In this document: one piece after another, positions 1-7,437 of the stretch | Numbering within the stretch: the stretch's first letter is position 1 | Layout: each line of letters opens with the position of its first letter | Assembly (NCBI GenBank): GCA_003612405.1 | Contig: RAYR01000021.1 | Location: 23,660-87,659, forward strand | Direction: 5' to 3' | DNA: 64,000 nucleotides | Origin: a bacterium 0.1xD8-71 | Lineage (GTDB): Bacteria > Bacillota > Clostridia > Lachnospirales > Lachnospiraceae | Notes under the pieces: generated by a model | Seen by the model: the letters and a program-made list of their open reading frames with translations, nothing else | Database searches by the model: none | What the model was told of the DNA's origin: nothing | Translations under genes and position numbers: made by a program

Positions 1-66
1 GATAAGGCGCAGCTTTTGCACCGCGTCTGCGAAGAGATGTTTATGATTTCCTGCCCTTTGCGATAA
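1..66 (+). CDS. C-terminal fragment of an upstream gene
   Basis: Frame 1 is open from the first base of the window to a TAA stop at 64-66 and would encode the last 21 residues of a protein (ending SCPLR). The other two forward frames close within about 45 bases. The fragment is too short to name. It ends 32 bp before rarA on the same strand, so it could be the preceding gene of the same transcript. It may be chance, since only 22 codons are visible. Confidence 0.45.
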   Translation, partial: DKAQLLHRVCEEMFMISCPLR

Positions 67-98
67 AGGCAAGTGATAAGAGGAAGGAAGGAAAGACT

Positions 99-1421
99 TT
101 GGATCAGTTATCCTTGTTTGACAGAGAAATGCCGCAGCCATTGGCGGCGAAACTGCGCCCGCAGAGTCTGGACGACTATGTGGGGCAGACGCATCTTTTG
201 GGGAAGGGAAAAGTACTCAGACGCCTGATTGAGGGGGACCAGATATCCTCCATGATTTTCTGGGGGCCGCCCGGGGTGGGCAAGACAACGCTTGCCAGAA
301 TTATTGCCAATCAGACCAAATCTTCCTTTATTGATTTTTCAGCAGTGACAAGCGGCATCAAAGAAATCCGCACGGTCATGGAAGAGGCGGAGAAGAACCG
401 CCAATATGGTATCAGAACCCTTCTTTTTGTGGACGAGATACATCGCTTTAATAAGGCGCAGCAGGATGCCTTTCTCCCTTTTGTGGAGAAGGGCAGTATT
501 GTTTTGATTGGCGCAACCACGGAGAATCCATCCTTTGAGATTAACAGCGCTCTTTTGTCCCGGTGCAAGGTGTTTGTGTTACAGGCATTGAGTACGGAGG
601 ATTTAAAAGGGCTGCTTGTACGTGCACTCAAGGATCCCAGAGGTTTTGGCAGCCAGAAAGTGGTGATTCCGGAACAGATGCTTGATATGATTGCGGAGTT
701 TGCCAACGGCGATGCCAGAAATGCCCTCTCTACCCTGGAGATGGTGGTATTAAACGGGGAGCTGAATGGGGAAGGGGTCATTACGGTTACCCAGGAAACC
801 CTGGAACAGTGTACCTCCCGGAAATCCCTTCTGTATGACAAGAAGGGAGAGGAGCATTATAACCTGATTTCCGCACTGCACAAATCCATGCGTAATTCCG
901 ATCCGGACGCAGCGGTGTACTGGCTGGCGCGTATGTTGGAGGCAGGGGAAGATCCTCTCTATGTGGCCAGGCGTGTGGTGCGTTTCGCCAGTGAAGATGT
1001 GGGACTGGCCGATCCGCAGGCATTGCAGATTGCAGTAGCGGCCTATCAGGCATGCCACTTTCTGGGGATGCCGGAGTGTAATGTACATTTAAGCCAGGCA
1101 GTTATTTATGTGGCGCTGGCACCGAAGTCCAACGCCATGGAGGAAGCCTACAATGCGGCTAAGGCGGATGCCATAGAACATCTGGCGGAACCGGTGCCGC
1201 TGGTGATCCGCAATGGAGTTACCGGTCTGATGAGGGATTTAGATTACGGCAAGGGATATCAGTATGCCCATGACACGGAGGAAAAACTGACAAATATGCA
1301 GTGTCTGCCGGATGCCTTGTTGGGCAGGGAGTATTACCGGCCGGCCGGCATGGGCCAGGAAGCGCAGTTAAAACAGCGTTTGCAGGAGATTAAGGAGTGG
1401 AAAAAGGAACATGGCGCTTAG
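99..1421 (+). CDS. rarA: Replication-associated recombination protein A (AAA+ ATPase, RarA/MgsA)
   Basis: 440-aa AAA+ ATPase of the RarA/MgsA/WRNIP1 family, which acts at stalled replication forks in the cytoplasm. Visible motifs are Walker A GPPGVGKT (about residues 56-63), Walker B LLFVDEIH (108-115), a sensor-1 stretch GATTENPSF (138-146) and an ALLSRC arginine-finger region (151-156); the C-terminal half has the helical and tetramerisation regions typical of the family, and the length is normal. The start is a TTG preceded by a GGAAGGAAAG purine-rich ribosome binding site; the next residues MDQLSLFDRE match the usual short N-terminus. It stands alone ahead of purA, with a gap that holds a likely purA promoter. 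Confidence 0.95.
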   Translation: MDQLSLFDREMPQPLAAKLRPQSLDDYVGQTHLLGKGKVLRRLIEGDQISSMIFWGPPGVGKTTLARIIANQTKSSFIDFSAVTSGIKEIRTVMEEAEKNRQYGIRTLLFVDEIHRFNKAQQDAFLPFVEKGSIVLIGATTENPSFEINSALLSRCKVFVLQALSTEDLKGLLVRALKDPRGFGSQKVVIPEQMLDMIAEFANGDARNALSTLEMVVLNGELNGEGVITVTQETLEQCTSRKSLLYDKKGEEHYNLISALHKSMRNSDPDAAVYWLARMLEAGEDPLYVARRVVRFASEDVGLADPQALQIAVAAYQACHFLGMPECNVHLSQAVIYVALAPKSNAMEEAYNAAKADAIEHLAEPVPLVIRNGVTGLMRDLDYGKGYQYAHDTEEKLTNMQCLPDALLGREYYRPAGMGQEAQLKQRLQEIKEWKKEHGA

Positions 1422-1463
1422 ATAAAATAAGTATACCTTATATTGTATATAATAAATATTGAT

Positions 1464-1492
1464 TTTACTTATGATTAAAATTATTTTATAAT
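1464..1492 (+). promoter_or_regulatory. Candidate promoter for purA
   Basis: TTTACT (1464-1469) and TATAAT (1487-1492) are separated by 17 bp, 36 bp before the purA start. The -10 lies in an imperfect inverted repeat (ATGATTA at 1471-1477 and TAATCAT at 1489-1495) that could be an operator or a weak terminator. The -35 matches only 4 of 6 consensus bases. No purine riboswitch-like structure fits in the 106-bp gap. Confidence 0.45.
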
Positions 1493-1527
1493 CATGTTAT
1501 CAGAAAGATCATGGGAGGAATCAATAT

Positions 1528-2820
1528 ATGGTAAAAGCAGTAGTGGGCGCCAACTGGGGCGATGAGGGAAAAGGAAAGATCACGGATATGCTTGCCCAGA
1601 AAGCGGATATTATCGTGCGGTTTCAGGGAGGCGCCAACGCGGGGCATACCATTGTCAATAACTATGGCAAATTTGCACTGCATACTCTGCCGTCAGGTGT
1701 TTTCTATGGACATACTACCAGCATCATCGGCAACGGTGTGGCATTGAATATTCCGATTTTAATGAATGAGATCAGATCCATTACGGAGAAAAACGTTCCC
1801 ATGCCTAAAATCCTGGTGTCAGACAGATGCCAGATGGTGATGCCGTATCATATTCTCTTTGATCAGTACGAGGAGGAGCGGCTTGGCGGGAAGTCCTTTG
1901 GCTCCACCAAATCGGGCATAGCGCCCTTTTATTCCGATAAATTTGCCAAGATCGGGTTTCAGGTCAGCGAGCTTTTTGACGAGGCATTGTTACAGGATAA
2001 GGCAGAGCGTATCTGTGAGACGAAGAACGTTATTCTGGAGCATTTATATCACAAGCCTGTCATAAAGCCGGAAGAACTGCTGGCAACCCTGAGAGAGTAC
2101 AGGGAAATGATAGAGCCTTATGTGTGCGATGTGTCCGCTTATCTGGATAAGGCATTAAAAGAAGGTAAGACCATACTGCTGGAGGGACAGCTTGGTACTT
2201 TGAAGGATCCCGATCATGGTATTTATCCTATGGTCACCTCTTCTTCCACATTGGCAGCCTATGGCGCCATCGGGGCAGGACTGCCGCCCTATGAGATCAA
2301 GGAGATTGTAACAGTATGTAAAGCGTATTCTTCCGCTGTGGGAGCGGGTGCCTTTGTGTCGGAAATCTTCGGGGATGAGGCGGATGAACTGCGCAGACGG
2401 GGAGGAGACGGCGGCGAATTTGGCGCAACCACAGGACGCCCCCGCAGAATGGGATGGTTTGACTGTGTGGCTTCCAAATATGGATGCCGTTTGCAGGGAA
2501 CCACCGATGTAGCGTTCACGGTACTTGACGTACTGGGATATCTGGATGAGATTCCGGTGTGTGTGGGATACGAAATAGATGGAGAAGTGACTACGCAGTT
2601 CCCGGTTACCTGTAAATTGGAGAAGGCGAAACCGGTACTGAAGAAGATGCCGGGATGGAAATGCGATATCCGGGGCATCCGCAGGTATGAGGATCTGCCG
2701 GAAAACTGCCGCAGATATGTGGAGTTTATCGAGGAACAGATAGGCTATCCGATTACCATGGTCTCAAACGGACCAGGCAGGGAGGATATTATTTATCGTA
2801 AAAGTCCCCTGCAAAAGTAA
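1528..2820 (+). CDS. purA: Adenylosuccinate synthetase
   Basis: 430-aa enzyme of AMP biosynthesis that joins IMP and aspartate using GTP to give adenylosuccinate. The N-terminal P-loop GDEGKGK (residues 11-17) with the catalytic Asp just after Trp10, the GGANAGHT IMP-binding loop (about 34-41) and the GATTGRPRRMGWFD segment near residue 300 are all present. The ATG is preceded by GGGAGG at 8 bp. Length is normal. It is monocistronic here: a weak hairpin terminator follows and the next gene is a LysR regulator. purB is not next to it. Confidence 0.97.
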   Translation: MVKAVVGANWGDEGKGKITDMLAQKADIIVRFQGGANAGHTIVNNYGKFALHTLPSGVFYGHTTSIIGNGVALNIPILMNEIRSITEKNVPMPKILVSDRCQMVMPYHILFDQYEEERLGGKSFGSTKSGIAPFYSDKFAKIGFQVSELFDEALLQDKAERICETKNVILEHLYHKPVIKPEELLATLREYREMIEPYVCDVSAYLDKALKEGKTILLEGQLGTLKDPDHGIYPMVTSSSTLAAYGAIGAGLPPYEIKEIVTVCKAYSSAVGAGAFVSEIFGDEADELRRRGGDGGEFGATTGRPRRMGWFDCVASKYGCRLQGTTDVAFTVLDVLGYLDEIPVCVGYEIDGEVTTQFPVTCKLEKAKPVLKKMPGWKCDIRGIRRYEDLPENCRRYVEFIEEQIGYPITMVSNGPGREDIIYRKSPLQK

Positions 2821-2846
2821 ATCCAGCATAGATAACAGATCAGAAC

Positions 2847-2878
2847 ATAGTGTCCGTGGGAGCGGGCACTATTCTTAT
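2847..2878 (+). terminator. Weak intrinsic terminator after purA
   Basis: A 9-bp stem (2847-2855 with 2864-2872, one G-U pair) closes an 8-base loop and is followed by TCTTAT, a poor T-tract. Position 27 bp after the purA stop fits a terminator. The remaining bases to 3010 hold no gene. Confidence 0.5.
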
Positions 2879-3010
2879 GATAGCCAAAACCGGCATGGTA
2901 TGATAAGATAGTAGGGTATATCAGGAAAAATAAGAATGGTATGAGGAAAAGGCGGATTGGAGAGAGCCGGACTTGGCATATGCTGTGCTTGATATGGAGT
3001 TATGTAAACT

Positions 3011-3898
3011 ATGAACAATCTGGAATATTATAAGGTGTTTTACCATGTGGCGAAGACGGGAAGCCTGACGCTTGCGGCAGGAGAGCTGATGATCTCTCAG
3101 CCGGCGGTGAGTCAGTCCATAAAGCAGTTGGAGACGGCACTGGGAACGAAACTCTTCGTGAGGGCGTCCAGAGGTATCCGGCTGACCGGGGAAGGAGAAC
3201 TGCTCTATCGTTATGTGGCCAAAGGATATGAGCAGATTGCACTGGGAGAACAGCGCGTCAGGCAGATGCTGAATCTGGAACTGGGAGAGATTCATATTGG
3301 GGCCAGTGATATGACATTGCGGTTCTATCTGCTTCCCTATCTGGAAGTATTTCATGAACGTTATCCGGGGATCAAAGTGATTGTAAGCAATGCGCCGACA
3401 CCGGAAACACTGATGAACCTGAAGGAGAATAAGATTGATCTGGGCGTGGTCAGTACGCCTTTTGAAAACAAAGAAAATCTGCGGGCGGTACAGGTGCGGG
3501 AGATTGAAGATGTGTTTGTGGCGGGCAGAAAGTTTATCCAGTACAAGAACCATATGCTGGATTTGCAGGAACTGGAAAAGATGCCGATTATTTATCTGGA
3601 CGGCGCTACCAGCACAAGAAATTATATGGATTCTTTTCTGTCGCAAAACGGCGTGCATATTCAGCCGGAGTTTCAGCTGGCCACCAGTGATATGATCGTA
3701 CAGTTTGCCATGCGCAATCTGGGGGTTGGATGTGTGGTGAGGGACTTTGCAGGAGACTATCTGGAGGATGGCAGGCTGTTTGAACTGCGGTTTAACAGGA
3801 TTATACCCAAGCGGCATTTCAGTGTCATCACGAACCCCAAGAATCCCTTGTCAGCGGCGGCCCGTAATCTTTTAAAGTTGATGGAGGAGAATTTATGA
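3011..3898 (+). CDS. LysR-family transcriptional regulator
   Basis: 295-aa LysR-type regulator. The N-terminal winged helix-turn-helix (residues about 15-60, with the typical SQPAVSQSIKQLE recognition stretch) is followed by a linker helix and a periplasmic-binding-like effector domain (about 90-295). The ATG at 3011 gives the standard LTTR N-terminus MNNLEYYKVFYHVA; a GGAG lies about 10 bp upstream. The stop overlaps the ATG of the following HAD gene by ATGA, so the two are translationally coupled. LysR regulators often control a divergent gene, but here the upstream gene is co-directional purA, so the target cannot be read from context. Confidence 0.93.
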   Translation: MNNLEYYKVFYHVAKTGSLTLAAGELMISQPAVSQSIKQLETALGTKLFVRASRGIRLTGEGELLYRYVAKGYEQIALGEQRVRQMLNLELGEIHIGASDMTLRFYLLPYLEVFHERYPGIKVIVSNAPTPETLMNLKENKIDLGVVSTPFENKENLRAVQVREIEDVFVAGRKFIQYKNHMLDLQELEKMPIIYLDGATSTRNYMDSFLSQNGVHIQPEFQLATSDMIVQFAMRNLGVGCVVRDFAGDYLEDGRLFELRFNRIIPKRHFSVITNPKNPLSAAARNLLKLMEENL

Positions 3899-4500
3899 TT
3901 ACAACAATTATATTTGATATTGGAAATGTGCTGGCGGATTTTGTGTGGGAGGAGCATTACAGGAGTTTTGGATATGATGAGGAAACTTTTATGAGGATTG
4001 CAAAGGCCACGGTCAAAAACCCTGCATGGAATGAGTATGACCGGGGCATCCTCACGGATGAAGAAGTGATGCAGGAATTTATCAAAAGCGATCCGGAACT
4101 TGAGGATATTTTAAGAAAGGTATTGAAAAGCAAGAAAACCATGGTGCGGCGCAATGATTATGCGATTCCCTGGATCAAGGAGCTGCAGGAAAAGGGGTAT
4201 CGCTGTCTGTATCTGTCCAATTTCTCCAAAGCGTCGGAGACAGATTGCGCGGAGGCGCTGGATTTTATTCCCTGTATGGATGGCGGTATCCTGTCTTACC
4301 GTGAAAAAGTCATTAAGCCCATGCCGGAGATTTATCAGCTGTTGATCGACCGCTATGAACTGGTGCCGGAAGAATGTGTATTTCTGGATGACACGGTGCG
4401 CAATCTGGAAGCGGCGCAGAAGTTTGGAATCCACACGATTCATTTTACCAGTCAGGAGCAGGCAATCCGGGAATTGCGGGAACTTGGGGTCAATGCGTGA
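3895..4500 (+). CDS. HAD-superfamily phosphatase (YihX-like)
   Basis: 201-aa haloacid dehalogenase-like hydrolase. Motif I is FDIGNV (the D-x-G-N form seen in YihX-type sugar-phosphate phosphatases rather than DxD), motif II is LYLSNFS, motif III is the Lys in VIKPMPEIY, and motif IV is FLDDTVRNLEAA. The small helical cap lies between motifs I and II. It overlaps the LysR stop by 4 bp and shares its operon. The KPxPxIY pattern suggests a YihX-like glucose-1-phosphate phosphatase, but the substrate cannot be fixed from sequence. Confidence 0.88.
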   Translation: MITTIIFDIGNVLADFVWEEHYRSFGYDEETFMRIAKATVKNPAWNEYDRGILTDEEVMQEFIKSDPELEDILRKVLKSKKTMVRRNDYAIPWIKELQEKGYRCLYLSNFSKASETDCAEALDFIPCMDGGILSYREKVIKPMPEIYQLLIDRYELVPEECVFLDDTVRNLEAAQKFGIHTIHFTSQEQAIRELRELGVNA

Positions 4501-4503
4501 GAG

Positions 4504-4528
4504 AAACTATAACATAATGGTAGAGTTT
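4504..4528. repeat. Interspersed palindromic repeat, copy 1
   Basis: 25-bp imperfect palindrome centred on 4516 with arms AAACT and AGTTT and a CATAATG core; it lies between the HAD gene stop and the tcdA ribosome binding site. Two further copies are at 14796-14818 and 62477-62501, sharing the CATAATGG-N-AGAGTT half. It could form a small hairpin in RNA or be a protein-binding site. Confidence 0.6.
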
Positions 4529-4543
4529 TAACGGAGGATTACG

Positions 4544-5293
4544 TTGGCGGATCAATTTGCAAGGACAAGAATTTTATTGGGCGGGGAAGCGATGGAAAAG
4601 CTTTCCGGGGCCCGGGTGGCTGTCTTCGGCATCGGCGGTGTGGGAGGCTATGTCTGTGAGGCCCTTGCCAGAAGCGGTGTGGGCGCCCTGGACTTGATTG
4701 ATTCCGACAAGGTGAGCCTGACCAACCTGAACCGCCAGATTATTGCCACCCATGAGACGATAGGCCGCTATAAGACAGAGGTGATGCAGGAGCGGATTTT
4801 ATCCATCAATCCACAGGCTGCGGTGAAGGCTTATCAGTGTTTTTTTCTGCCGGAAAATGCGGGGCAGTTTTCTTTTGCGTCCTATGACTATGTGGTGGAT
4901 GCAGTGGATACTGTGACGGCTAAGATCGCACTGGTTCTAAAAGCCCTGGAAGAGAATGTTCCTGTCATCAGCAGCATGGGCGCAGGCAACAAGCTGGATG
5001 CAAGCCGTTTCCGGGTGGCGGATATCTATGAGACAAAGGTCTGTCCGCTGGCCAGGGTTATGCGCAGAGAGTTAAAGAAACGGCATGTGGATCACCTGAA
5101 AGTGGTGTATTCAGAGGAGGAACCGGTATCTCCCAGGGGATGTCACACCGGGGAAGATGAGAGCGTGGACCTCCTGCCGGACGGGGACAGTAAGGAGGAG
5201 CAGCGCAGGGCAGTTCCCGGCAGCGTGGCCTTTGTACCTTCTGTGGCAGGGCTGATCCTTGCGGGAGAAGTGGTGAAGGATTTAATAGAATAA
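4544..5293 (+). CDS. tcdA: tRNA threonylcarbamoyladenosine dehydratase (TcdA/CsdL family)
   Basis: 249-aa E1-like (ThiF/MoeB/HesA) protein. The nucleotide-binding GIGGVGG (about residues 29-35) and following D-x-D region (LIDSDKVSLTNLNRQ) match TcdA/YgdL, which uses ATP to cyclise t6A37 in tRNA to ct6A. It lacks the C-terminal rhodanese or zinc Cys pairs of MoeB, which supports TcdA over MoeB/ThiF. The start is TTG with GGAGG at 4533-4537, 6 bp upstream; no better ATG exists. It is separated from the HAD gene by a palindromic repeat and is followed by a strong hairpin, so it is probably its own unit. Confidence 0.9.
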   Translation: MADQFARTRILLGGEAMEKLSGARVAVFGIGGVGGYVCEALARSGVGALDLIDSDKVSLTNLNRQIIATHETIGRYKTEVMQERILSINPQAAVKAYQCFFLPENAGQFSFASYDYVVDAVDTVTAKIALVLKALEENVPVISSMGAGNKLDASRFRVADIYETKVCPLARVMRRELKKRHVDHLKVVYSEEEPVSPRGCHTGEDESVDLLPDGDSKEEQRRAVPGSVAFVPSVAGLILAGEVVKDLIE

Positions 5294-5324
5294 TTATCAA
5301 TTTCATATCATATTATCTTTAAAC

Positions 5325-5376
5325 TGGCATTGTTAAAAATATCAAAACTGGATATTTAACAATGCCATATTTTCTT
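5325..5376. terminator. Long AT-rich hairpin between tcdA and pdxS
   Basis: A perfect 13-bp stem (5325-5337 with 5355-5367, arms TGGCATTGTTAAA and its complement) has extra pairing inside the loop (ATATC with GATAT) and is followed by ATATTTTCTTT. This fits termination of tcdA. Because it lies upstream of pdxS it could also be an operator, but no pdxR (MocR) gene is visible. Confidence 0.6.
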
Positions 5377-5431
5377 TATAATTCCAGTCAGATACTATAG
5401 ACAGGAATATTTAAAGAAGGAGAAGAGCAAA

Positions 5432-6307
5432 ATGAGTGAAGAAAGATATGTATTGAACAAGCAGTTGGCCCAGATGTTGAAGGGCGGTGTCATTATGGAT
5501 GTGACTACGCCACAGCAGGCACAGATTGCCCAGGAGGCGGGCGCCTGTGCGGTGATGGCGTTAGAGAGGATTCCGGCGGATATCCGTGCGGCAGGCGGGG
5601 TCTCCAGAATGAGCGACCCGAAGATGATCAAGGGAATCCAGGAGGCCGTATCGATTCCGGTGATGGCCAAGTGTCGGATCGGTCATTTTGTGGAGGCACA
5701 GATTCTGGAAGCCATCGAGATCGATTATATTGATGAGAGTGAAGTGCTGTCCCCGGCGGACGATGTATACCATATTGACAAGAGAGCGTTCCGGGTGCCT
5801 TTTGTGTGCGGCGCCAAAGATCTGGGGGAGGCACTTCGGCGTATCAATGAAGGCGCATCCATGATCCGTACCAAGGGAGAGCCGGGCACCGGGGATGTGG
5901 TGCAGGCAGTGCGGCACATGCGCAGGATGAACAGCGAGATTGCCAGGATCACTTCCATGCGGACAGACGAACTCTACGAGGAGGCCAAACAGCTTTCCGT
6001 GCCCTTTGCGCTGGTGGAGTATGTACACGACAACGGACGGCTGCCGGTGGTGAATTTTGCGGCAGGGGGTGTGGCCACCCCGGCGGATGCGGCGCTGATG
6101 ATGCAGTTGGGAGCAGAGGGTGTCTTTGTGGGATCCGGCATCTTTAAGTCGGGCAATCCAAAGAAACGCGCAGCGGCAATCGTACAGGCAGTGACCAACT
6201 ACCAGGACAGCAGGATGTTGGCAGAGTTGTCGGAAGATCTGGGAGAAGCAATGGTGGGCATCAATGAACAGGAGATTGCCCTTTTAATGGCGGAACGGGG
6301 CGTGTGA
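5432..6307 (+). CDS. pdxS: Pyridoxal 5'-phosphate synthase lyase subunit PdxS
   Basis: 291-aa TIM-barrel synthase subunit of the DXP-independent vitamin B6 pathway; it makes PLP from ribose 5-phosphate, glyceraldehyde 3-phosphate and ammonia delivered by PdxT. The imine-forming lysine is Lys80 in VMAKCRIGH and the second lysine is Lys148 in [23 protein letters not shown] at the N-terminus is diagnostic. Start ATG has GAAGGAGAAGAG upstream. The stop TGA at 6305-6307 is followed one base later by pdxT, so the two are cotranscribed and co-translated, as expected for the 12:12 PdxST complex. Confidence 0.97.
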   Translation: MSEERYVLNKQLAQMLKGGVIMDVTTPQQAQIAQEAGACAVMALERIPADIRAAGGVSRMSDPKMIKGIQEAVSIPVMAKCRIGHFVEAQILEAIEIDYIDESEVLSPADDVYHIDKRAFRVPFVCGAKDLGEALRRINEGASMIRTKGEPGTGDVVQAVRHMRRMNSEIARITSMRTDELYEEAKQLSVPFALVEYVHDNGRLPVVNFAAGGVATPADAALMMQLGAEGVFVGSGIFKSGNPKKRAAAIVQAVTNYQDSRMLAELSEDLGEAMVGINEQEIALLMAERGV

Positions 6308-6308
6308 T

Positions 6309-6884
6309 ATGGGAGCTGTGAAAAAGATAGCTGTGCTTTCCGTGCAGGGCGCCTTTGCGGAACAGGAAAAGCGGATTGAGGATCTGGGAGCGGAATGTAT
6401 TGAAATCAGACAGAAAGCGGATCTCATGCAGGATTTCGATGGAATGATTCTGCCCGGCGGAGAAAGTACCGTGCAGGGAAAACTCCTGACAGAATTGGGC
6501 ATGTTGGAACCCTTGCGGGACAGAATACGAAGCGGCCTTCCGGTTCTTGGTACCTGTGCGGGGCTGATTCTCCTGGCAGGTGAACTGGGAGGCGGCGAAC
6601 ATGGCTGGCTGGGCACACTGCCCGTACGGGTACGGCGCAATGCCTATGGCAGGCAGTTAGGCAGCTTTCATGTGAGAGAAGTATTTCAGGGAATCGGCAG
6701 GATTCCCATGACTTTTATCCGTGCACCCTATGTGGAATCTGTCACGGAAGGGGTGGAGATACTTGCCACAGTGGACAACCGGATTGTGGCCGTACGGTAT
6801 GCAAATCAGATAGGCATAGCCTTTCATCCGGAACTGGATGAGGACGAGAGCATCCATAAGATGTTTCTTAGTATATGTTTATAA
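6309..6884 (+). CDS. pdxT: Pyridoxal 5'-phosphate synthase glutaminase subunit PdxT
   Basis: 191-aa class I glutamine amidotransferase that hydrolyses glutamine to feed ammonia to PdxS. The catalytic triad is visible as Cys83 (GTCAGLILLA), His173 and Glu175 (AFHPELDEDE); the oxyanion-hole LPGGEST lies at 48-54. The start ATG lies 1 bp after the pdxS stop region. Length is normal. It converges on a small minus-strand membrane gene 5 bp away, with no clear terminator between them. Confidence 0.97.
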   Translation: MGAVKKIAVLSVQGAFAEQEKRIEDLGAECIEIRQKADLMQDFDGMILPGGESTVQGKLLTELGMLEPLRDRIRSGLPVLGTCAGLILLAGELGGGEHGWLGTLPVRVRRNAYGRQLGSFHVREVFQGIGRIPMTFIRAPYVESVTEGVEILATVDNRIVAVRYANQIGIAFHPELDEDESIHKMFLSICL

Positions 6885-6889
6885 GGTTT

Positions 6890-7243
6890 TTAATCTGTTT
6901 GCGATGGGTCAGTATTTTCCGGGGATTGATCCGCAGACATATTTTCCGGTTTCAGGTTGGTGCCGGTGTACTTGTCGCTGTGCAGCATATCCAGGGAGGC
7001 CATATTGTGTTTGTCGCGGTAGATGCCGTAAAGCCAGATATAGATCCACAGTAAGATGGGCAGGGCAATCGTCATCAGCAGACAGCCTGCAAACAATCTG
7101 CCCGCATCCCCCAGGTCGAGGAAAGCCACGATCAGGGTAATCACATACATGGCGGCTAACAGGAAGACACAGATAAGCGCCGCAATCTGTTTGGGTGTTC
7201 TTTTCCGGGTAGGTTGACGGTTATCAGGAGAGGATTGTTTCAT
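6890..7243 (-). CDS. Small two-pass membrane protein of unknown function
   Basis: 117-aa protein on the minus strand. A basic N-terminus (MKQSSPDNRQPTRKRTPK) is followed by two hydrophobic segments (about residues 20-43 and 50-73) and a polar, Asp/Ser-rich tail. The minus-strand upstream sequence has AAAGGAA about 8 bp before the ATG, a good ribosome binding site, which supports a real gene rather than a shadow. It lies between pdxT and the GH2 gene and does not overlap either. No family recognised. Confidence 0.7.
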   Translation of the reverse strand: MKQSSPDNRQPTRKRTPKQIAALICVFLLAAMYVITLIVAFLDLGDAGRLFAGCLLMTIALPILLWIYIWLYGIYRDKHNMASLDMLHSDKYTGTNLKPENMSADQSPENTDPSQTD

Positions 7244-7351
7244 GGGGATTCCTTTCTTTGCCGGGTCTACGCAGTGGGACTTGAAAATCTTCGGTGTCCC
7301 GTCTACGGGTTTCGCTCTATGCAGTGTACCATATTTCCTATGGAAAAGAAA

Positions 7352-7380
7352 GTGACAAAAGGGGAAATTTCCGTTATGAT
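7352..7380 (+). promoter_or_regulatory. Promoter with internal palindrome for the GH2 gene
   Basis: GTGACA (7352-7357) and TATGAT (7375-7380) are 17 bp apart, each matching 5 of 6 consensus bases. The spacer holds a perfect 10-bp palindrome GGAAATTTCC (7363-7372), and a TTTCC-TAT-GGAAA inverted repeat sits just upstream (7334-7346). These may be operator half-sites for a repressor of the mannosidase-like gene. The assignment is by eye. Confidence 0.55.
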
Positions 7381-7437
7381 AGAGTCAGCTGGGAAAGGGG
7401 TTTCCGGAAAAAGAATGAATTCACAGGAGACAGGCAT

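Noticed and set aside
2921..3817. 298-aa open frame on the minus strand opposite the LysR gene
   Set aside because: It is a shadow of the LysR gene, which has clear family motifs and a coupled downstream gene. The minus frame has a biased composition without any motif.
6838..7140. 100-aa plus-strand frame overlapping pdxT end
   Set aside because: It overlaps both pdxT and the better-supported minus-strand membrane gene, and its start is inside pdxT without a ribosome binding site.
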